From GCA-002713455 sp964428745 (GTDB lineage Bacteria > Fidelibacterota > Marinisomatia > Marinisomatales > TCS55), in the NCBI GenBank assembly GCA_964428745.1, contig CAYRYZ010000052.1, positions 1 to 9,434 of the forward strand: DNA of 9,434 nt. Reading direction: 5' to 3'. The position numbers and the translations under genes are program-made. The notes under the pieces are model-generated. The model searched no databases and had not been told where the DNA came from. It was given only the letters and a program-made list of their open reading frames with translations. Shown one piece after another: positions 5,459 through 9,434 of the stretch (the first letter of the stretch is position 1; every line of letters begins with the position of its first letter).

Positions 5459-5489
5459 ATTAGATAATTAATACTTCTAAAAGTTAAAA
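5459..5489 (-). promoter_or_regulatory. Putative ECF promoter of lipoprotein gene 2 (P3)
   Basis: On the minus strand TTTTAACTTTT (5489-5479) is followed, 17 bases after AAC, by ATCTAAT (5465-5459), differing from P1 and P2 at the first and last -10 bases. Transcription would start about 40 bases before the ATG, upstream of AAGGA. The -35 block overlaps an inverted repeat (GTTAA/TTAAC, 5483-5497). This 147-base divergent gap must also hold the promoter of the helicase gene; I see no convincing element for it. Confidence 0.6.
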
Positions 5490-5497
5490 AACTTAAC
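5483..5497. repeat. Short inverted repeat over the -35 block of P3
   Basis: GTTAA and TTAAC are exact inverted arms of 5 bases around AAAAC. It covers the AAC of P3 and lies between two divergent genes, the position of a possible operator. P1 and P2 lack the second arm, and a 5-base AT-rich palindrome can occur by chance. Confidence 0.3.
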
Positions 5498-5559
5498 AAA
5501 TAAGTTTTGAAATACGACGAAATATTTTTTATCAAATAACTATTTCACTAACTTCTATA

Positions 5560-8500
5560 ATGCCATACTCCAATGGAAAGTTTAAAGCAAGTCCAAACCA
5601 AGATAAGGCTATCAATCACTCCCCTTCACCATTAATGATCTTAGCTGGTGCAGGTACAGGAAAAACTGCAACATTATTACATCGCATTCGACATCTCATA
5701 ATTTCAGAATCTGTTCAAGCAAAAAATGTTGTGTTATTAACATTTACTGAGAAAGCAACTGCTGAAGCTCAAAATACTTTAAAATCCATTATGGGAGATC
5801 CGGCGGATTCCATTTTTGTAGGTACCTTTCATAGCTTTTGCCATTCCATCATGAGGCGATTTGGACCTGAGAATCGACTGAATGATGTACTGTGGGATAA
5901 TAATGATGCTCTATATTATCTTATCAATCATTTTGATGATATGGATTTTATCAGATCAAGAGTCTTCTCTGAAAACCCTATGAGCACAATACAAAATTCT
6001 TTTATTCCTTTTTTTGGACGCGTGAGTGACGAACTTCTATCTATAAATGAACTTGAGAAAAAAATAAATAATTTTGATGATTCTCAAGATTGGATCAATA
6101 ATAACTTCCCAGGAATCCATCCTTACAATACAAAGTTTGATGATATACCTTTCCAATTAAGAGATTTGGTCAATGCTTATTCCTTTTATAAAAAAGGGAA
6201 AGTGGATCAACAAGCACTAGATTTTGGAGATATGATTGTTGGTTGTTACGAATTGCTCAATGATAATGAATCAGTATTAAAAAAAGTTCGAAAAGAGTTT
6301 AAACATATTTTTATCGATGAATACCAGGATAATAATTACGCTCTGAACAAAATTGTAAATCTCATAATGACTGAGAACCCTAGTATCACAGTTGTAGGAG
6401 ATGAAGATCAATGTATATACTCCTTCCGCGGAGCAAATTATTACAATATTTCAGACTTCAGAAATCGGTATAAATTTCATTCAAATTATGCTGAAATCAC
6501 TCTATCTGAAAATAGACGTTCAACACAACAGATTCTTGACATGGCTAATGATACTATTAATCATAATCCAAATAGAACACCAAAAATTTTGAAATGTCCT
6601 GAGGGCAATGTCAAAACTGGGTTAAACCCTTTATGGATTCAAGCAAACAAACAAGAAACACTTGAAAAATTACCAACTCTGATACACTCACTCATCAATA
6701 ATGGAGATGCTTTATATGGTGATATTGCTGTTATTTGCCGTGGATGGGGAAATGTTACAGCTGTTTCTGATTCAATGCAAAAAGCTGCTATTCCTGTTGA
6801 TGTTCATATTGAAAAGTTCTTTGATGTACCTATAGTTAAAAATGTCTTATCATGGGGACATCTAGTTATTAAAGATCATAAAGCTGATATTGCACTTTAT
6901 AGGATTCTTAAGCAACAATGTGGCAAACAATGGACAACAAGATTCTTTAAATCACTTGAAAGGACATCTATAGATGATAAACTTGTTCATCTAGAAAAAC
7001 TGCAATCTGATTCAACCGATATTGCATTTGTACTCAAATCATTTTCTACTCTTCAAAAATCCCATAACAAAACACTCAAGGCGGATGAAATGGTCTGGCA
7101 AATCCTCAAAGTATTAAAATCTTCACCATTTATCAAAGCTTTACGTAGTCAGTATCGATATTCTCATCGATTGAACTTAGCTAATGCAGGTAAAGTGTTG
7201 GATCTTGCAGAAAAATTTGTAAATAAAGATCCAAATGGAGAATTAAACAAATGGCTAAGATTTATGGATATTATGGCTTTAGATAAAAACCAAAGTGCAG
7301 CCCAACCTGAGATTGATAATAAAAATCTCGCTGTACAAGTCATGTCTATCCATCAAAGTAAAGGGTTACAATTTCCTATAGTAATAATACCATTCCTCTA
7401 TAGTGGTAGTTTCCCAAGTAGATTAATTAAACCTAAGGTTATCGATCGCCTTCCAACGTCATGGACAGCTTGGGGGAAAAATACTGACTTCGATTTTCGA
7501 GAGCTTCATATCCAAGAAGAGAGAAGGGTTTTTTATGTTGGTATTACAAGAGCTGAAAATCAATTATATTTGTTTGGACCAACCAAAACTCAATCCCTTT
7601 TCACTAAGGAATTAGAAAAAATAAATCCGCAACCCATGGAGATAAAAGAAATGGATAGCAATTCAGAAAAACAATTTTCGTTAAATGTAAGACAACAACA
7701 ATTATTAGCTGATCTGAATCGCGAGATTGCTGCTAATCAAATTGACAATGCGCGAGATATTCTTGCTGAAATGGAAAACAATATAAGTATGATTAATTCA
7801 GCAACCTTTGATAAGGAACCAACAAGTGATTCTACTCTCAATCTTTCATCAAGTAAGATTAACACTTATAATTCCTGCTCATACAAGTATAGGCTCAAAT
7901 ACATAGATAAAGTGCCTGAACAAAAGACTCGAGCTAGTTCAGAGTTTGGATTAATAATTCATGCCATTTTAGAAGAATATCACAGTCTAACTAAAGATAA
8001 ACAAACCAAAGATGAGTTATTAGGCTTACTAGAAAAATATTGGCGTGAAGATTCTTTTGAATATCGTTTGCGGGCTGATGAATTCAAAAAACAAGGGGAA
8101 GAAGTTTTATCTGACTACTTCCAATTTATAAGCGAAAATCCACCAGATGTTGCTGATGTTGAAAAACACTTCTCTTATAGAATGAAAGATATTAATGTAA
8201 ATATCTCTGGAAAAATTGATCGTATTGATAGGGTGGGTGACTCACTAAATATTATTGATTATAAAACCAGTCGAAAAAAAGAAAAAGCTAAAAACAATAT
8301 TCAATTAGCATTGTATATCCAAGCAATCAACAATGGCGCCTTAACTGATATATCTGGCTCAGCAGGGACTGCTATTCTTCATTATTTAAGATTTGGCGAT
8401 GACCCTATTTCATCGCATCAATTTTCCGAAAATGAGTTAGAAGAATACAGTGAGAAAATTCGCAAGGTTGCTGAGGGGATAAGATCAAAAACTTTTGAAA

Positions 8501-8571
8501 CGAAAAAATCAGACTTTAATTGCAAAAACTGTGATTATAAGGAGTTTCTTTGCCCGGCCTGGGAAGAATAA
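5560..8571 (+). CDS. UvrD/PcrA-type helicase fused to RecB-type Fe-S nuclease
   Basis: A 1003-residue superfamily 1A DNA helicase with a C-terminal PD-(D/E)XK nuclease, predicted to unwind and cut DNA ends in recombination or repair. Helicase motifs: Q motif near NQDKAI (13-18), Walker A AGAGTGKT (29-36), Ia LLTFTEKATAEAQ (59-71), Ib GTFHSFCHS (88-96), II DEYQD (253-257), III GDEDQCIYSFRGA (280-292), IV ENRR (317-320), V SIHQSKGLQF (596-605), VI VGITRAE (660-666). After a polar linker (about 690-760), the nuclease shows H801, D887 (GKIDRID), D900 and K902 (IIDYKT) and Q915 (QLALYIQA). C773, C988, C991 and C998 are placed like the 4Fe-4S ligands of AddB/Cas4/Dna2 nucleases. All catalytic residues are present. 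This layout is like single AdnA/AdnB-type subunits; no partner subunit is visible here. The start has no clear Shine-Dalgarno. Confidence 0.93.
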   Translation: MPYSNGKFKASPNQDKAINHSPSPLMILAGAGTGKTATLLHRIRHLIISESVQAKNVVLLTFTEKATAEAQNTLKSIMGDPADSIFVGTFHSFCHSIMRRFGPENRLNDVLWDNNDALYYLINHFDDMDFIRSRVFSENPMSTIQNSFIPFFGRVSDELLSINELEKKINNFDDSQDWINNNFPGIHPYNTKFDDIPFQLRDLVNAYSFYKKGKVDQQALDFGDMIVGCYELLNDNESVLKKVRKEFKHIFIDEYQDNNYALNKIVNLIMTENPSITVVGDEDQCIYSFRGANYYNISDFRNRYKFHSNYAEITLSENRRSTQQILDMANDTINHNPNRTPKILKCPEGNVKTGLNPLWIQANKQETLEKLPTLIHSLINNGDALYGDIAVICRGWGNVTAVSDSMQKAAIPVDVHIEKFFDVPIVKNVLSWGHLVIKDHKADIALYRILKQQCGKQWTTRFFKSLERTSIDDKLVHLEKLQSDSTDIAFVLKSFSTLQKSHNKTLKADEMVWQILKVLKSSPFIKALRSQYRYSHRLNLANAGKVLDLAEKFVNKDPNGELNKWLRFMDIMALDKNQSAAQPEIDNKNLAVQVMSIHQSKGLQFPIVIIPFLYSGSFPSRLIKPKVIDRLPTSWTAWGKNTDFDFRELHIQEERRVFYVGITRAENQLYLFGPTKTQSLFTKELEKINPQPMEIKEMDSNSEKQFSLNVRQQQLLADLNREIAANQIDNARDILAEMENNISMINSATFDKEPTSDSTLNLSSSKINTYNSCSYKYRLKYIDKVPEQKTRASSEFGLIIHAILEEYHSLTKDKQTKDELLGLLEKYWREDSFEYRLRADEFKKQGEEVLSDYFQFISENPPDVADVEKHFSYRMKDINVNISGKIDRIDRVGDSLNIIDYKTSRKKEKAKNNIQLALYIQAINNGALTDISGSAGTAILHYLRFGDDPISSHQFSENELEEYSEKIRKVAEGIRSKTFETKKSDFNCKNCDYKEFLCPAWEE

Positions 8572-8583
8572 CTAATTCTTTTT
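8564..8583 (+). terminator. Weak hairpin spanning both convergent stop codons
   Basis: AAGAAT (8564-8569) and ATTCTT (8575-8580) form a 6-bp stem with the loop AACTA, followed by three more T. It covers the helicase stop and the end of the convergent gene. The stem has one G-C pair, so termination would be weak. Confidence 0.3.
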
Positions 8584-9434
8584 CAGATATTTATTCATTT
8601 GTTCTTCTGTCATAATACACCGAAACCCAGTATGCTCTAAACTTGTATCGGGACTTGTTTTCATTCTAGCTGTAGGACGATAACCCGCGCAGTATTGATC
8701 ATTACACAAAAAAGACCCGCCACGTGTAACCCGTTTAGGTACTGTAGGTTCTAATGGATCATAACTTGAATTTGGCCCAAGTGGGTTTTGTCTATGATTT
8801 TTCATTGAATATGTATTTGGACGATACCAATCTCTAACCCATTCCCATACATTTCCTGCCATATCATACAATCCGATATTATTTGGCTTATAATATTTAA
8901 CAGGATTTGTTTTCAAATGTCCATCGGTACGATTATTACTGATTGGAAAAATGCCTTGCCAAATATTTATCTGACGGCGATTTGATACACCTCCTAATTT
9001 TGCAGCATATTCCCACTGAGCTTCCGTTGGCAATTCCATATTTAACCACAATGAATATTCCTGAGCATCATACCATGAGACATGAACTACAGGATGATTA
9101 CCCAATCCATCTATTGATGAGTCTTTGCCCCTTGGATTTTTCCAACTAATCTGAGGAGACCATTTCCACCAATCAATACTAGAATTCGGATGAGCGGGTT
9201 GATCACTATTAATAAATGTGAGTGATCCAGGAACCAATAATTCTTTTGGAGGTGGTGGTGTATTTTTTGGTAATTGTGACATAATATCATCTAATGATGG
9301 AGCTACTTCTGCTGTTGTAACATATTTGGTTTCCTTAACAAACGCTTCAAATTGATTATTTGTAATTGCAGTTTCAGAAATCCAAAACCCATCTAATTCA
9401 ACTTTATGTATTGGCATCTCATCATTCTTTGCCA
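8572..9434 (-). CDS. Formylglycine-generating enzyme (sulfatase-modifying factor), 5' end cut off
   Basis: An FGE/SUMF1-type protein, probably copper-dependent, that oxidises a cysteine in type I sulfatases to formylglycine. The reading frame stays open to the window edge, and the sequence upstream of the ATG at 9417 (AKNDE, then MPIHKVELDGFWISETAITN) fits the family interior. The true start is therefore outside the window and the N-terminal GGxFxMG region is missing. Numbering from that ATG: HPVVHVSWYDAQEY (108-121), LPTEAQWEYAA (129-139), NIWQGIFP (151-158), GLYDMAGNVWEWVRDWY (182-198), and RGGSFLCNDQYC (232-243). Cys238 and Cys243 match the catalytic cysteine pair of true FGE, which generic FGE-fold domains lack. 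GFRC lies at 264-267. The loop between EYAA and NIWQG is about 12 residues short. No sulfatase is visible in the window. The stop abuts the helicase stop. Confidence 0.9.
   Translation of the reverse strand, partial: AKNDEMPIHKVELDGFWISETAITNNQFEAFVKETKYVTTAEVAPSLDDIMSQLPKNTPPPPKELLVPGSLTFINSDQPAHPNSSIDWWKWSPQISWKNPRGKDSSIDGLGNHPVVHVSWYDAQEYSLWLNMELPTEAQWEYAAKLGGVSNRRQINIWQGIFPISNNRTDGHLKTNPVKYYKPNNIGLYDMAGNVWEWVRDWYRPNTYSMKNHRQNPLGPNSSYDPLEPTVPKRVTRGGSFLCNDQYCAGYRPTARMKTSPDTSLEHTGFRCIMTEEQMNKYLKKN

Noticed and set aside
5505..5533. TTTTGA with TTTATC as a sigma-70 promoter for the helicase gene
   Set aside because: The -10 match is poor and such sequences are common in this AT-rich gap, so I could not support it.
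6401..6592. 63-codon open frame inside the helicase gene
   Set aside because: Out-of-frame shadow of the conserved helicase motifs III and IV.
8943..9149. 68-codon plus-strand open frame opposite the FGE gene
   Set aside because: Antisense to highly conserved FGE segments; no independent support.
9415..9417. ATG at 9417 as the true start of the FGE gene
   Set aside because: The frame remains open to the window edge with family-like residues upstream (AKNDE), and the family normally has a conserved N-terminal GGxFxMG segment before this point.

Overview
This is a 9.4 kb AT-rich window from a bacterial chromosome. Genes are tightly packed on both strands and no gap exceeds 150 bases. Lineage cannot be fixed from the sequence. 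The AT-rich composition, lysine- and asparagine-rich proteins and lipoprotein style suggest a marine or environmental bacterium near the FCB group (Bacteroidota or Marinimicrobia-like), which is a guess. There is no rRNA, tRNA, CRISPR array or mobile element.

Layout. Positions 1-662 (+) hold the 3' end of msrA (methionine sulfoxide reductase A) and a GNAT acetyltransferase that starts on the base after the msrA stop, in the same frame. Convergent serC (650-1726, -), phosphoserine aminotransferase, overlaps the GNAT tail by 13 bases. Positions 1782-3277 (-) hold a compact unit: an ECF sigma factor, a small single-pass membrane protein (likely anti-sigma factor) and a secreted Spy/CpxP/CnrX-like helical protein, closed by a strong hairpin terminator. 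Next come two paralogous lipoprotein genes (3349-4311 and 4453-5412, -), each with its own promoter and terminator. The divergent gene at 5560-8571 (+) encodes a 1003-residue UvrD/PcrA-type helicase fused to a RecB-type nuclease with a probable 4Fe-4S cluster. Abutting it tail to tail is a formylglycine-generating enzyme (8572 to beyond 9434, -) whose 5' end is cut off.

The main observation is that the central block looks like one regulatory system. The three promoters upstream of the sigma factor and of each lipoprotein share an 11-base element, TTTTAACTTTT, followed 17-18 bases after its AAC by (G/A)TCTAA(A/T). This is the layout of an ECF-type -35/-10 promoter (compare the RpoE family, AAC then TCTAA/TCTGA). 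The inference is that the sigma factor activates its own operon and the two lipoproteins. The order sigma, one-helix anti-sigma, periplasmic Spy-fold protein recalls the CnrH-CnrY-CnrX metal-responsive system, but CnrX-like metal ligands are not evident. Each lipoprotein carries two 60-residue LTxxQ-like units in identical register and a shared motif RHGxxGKHR(x)PGFLWK that I do not recognise from a named family. A plausible reading is an envelope-stress circuit whose outputs are Spy-like lipoproteins; this is inference from sequence only.
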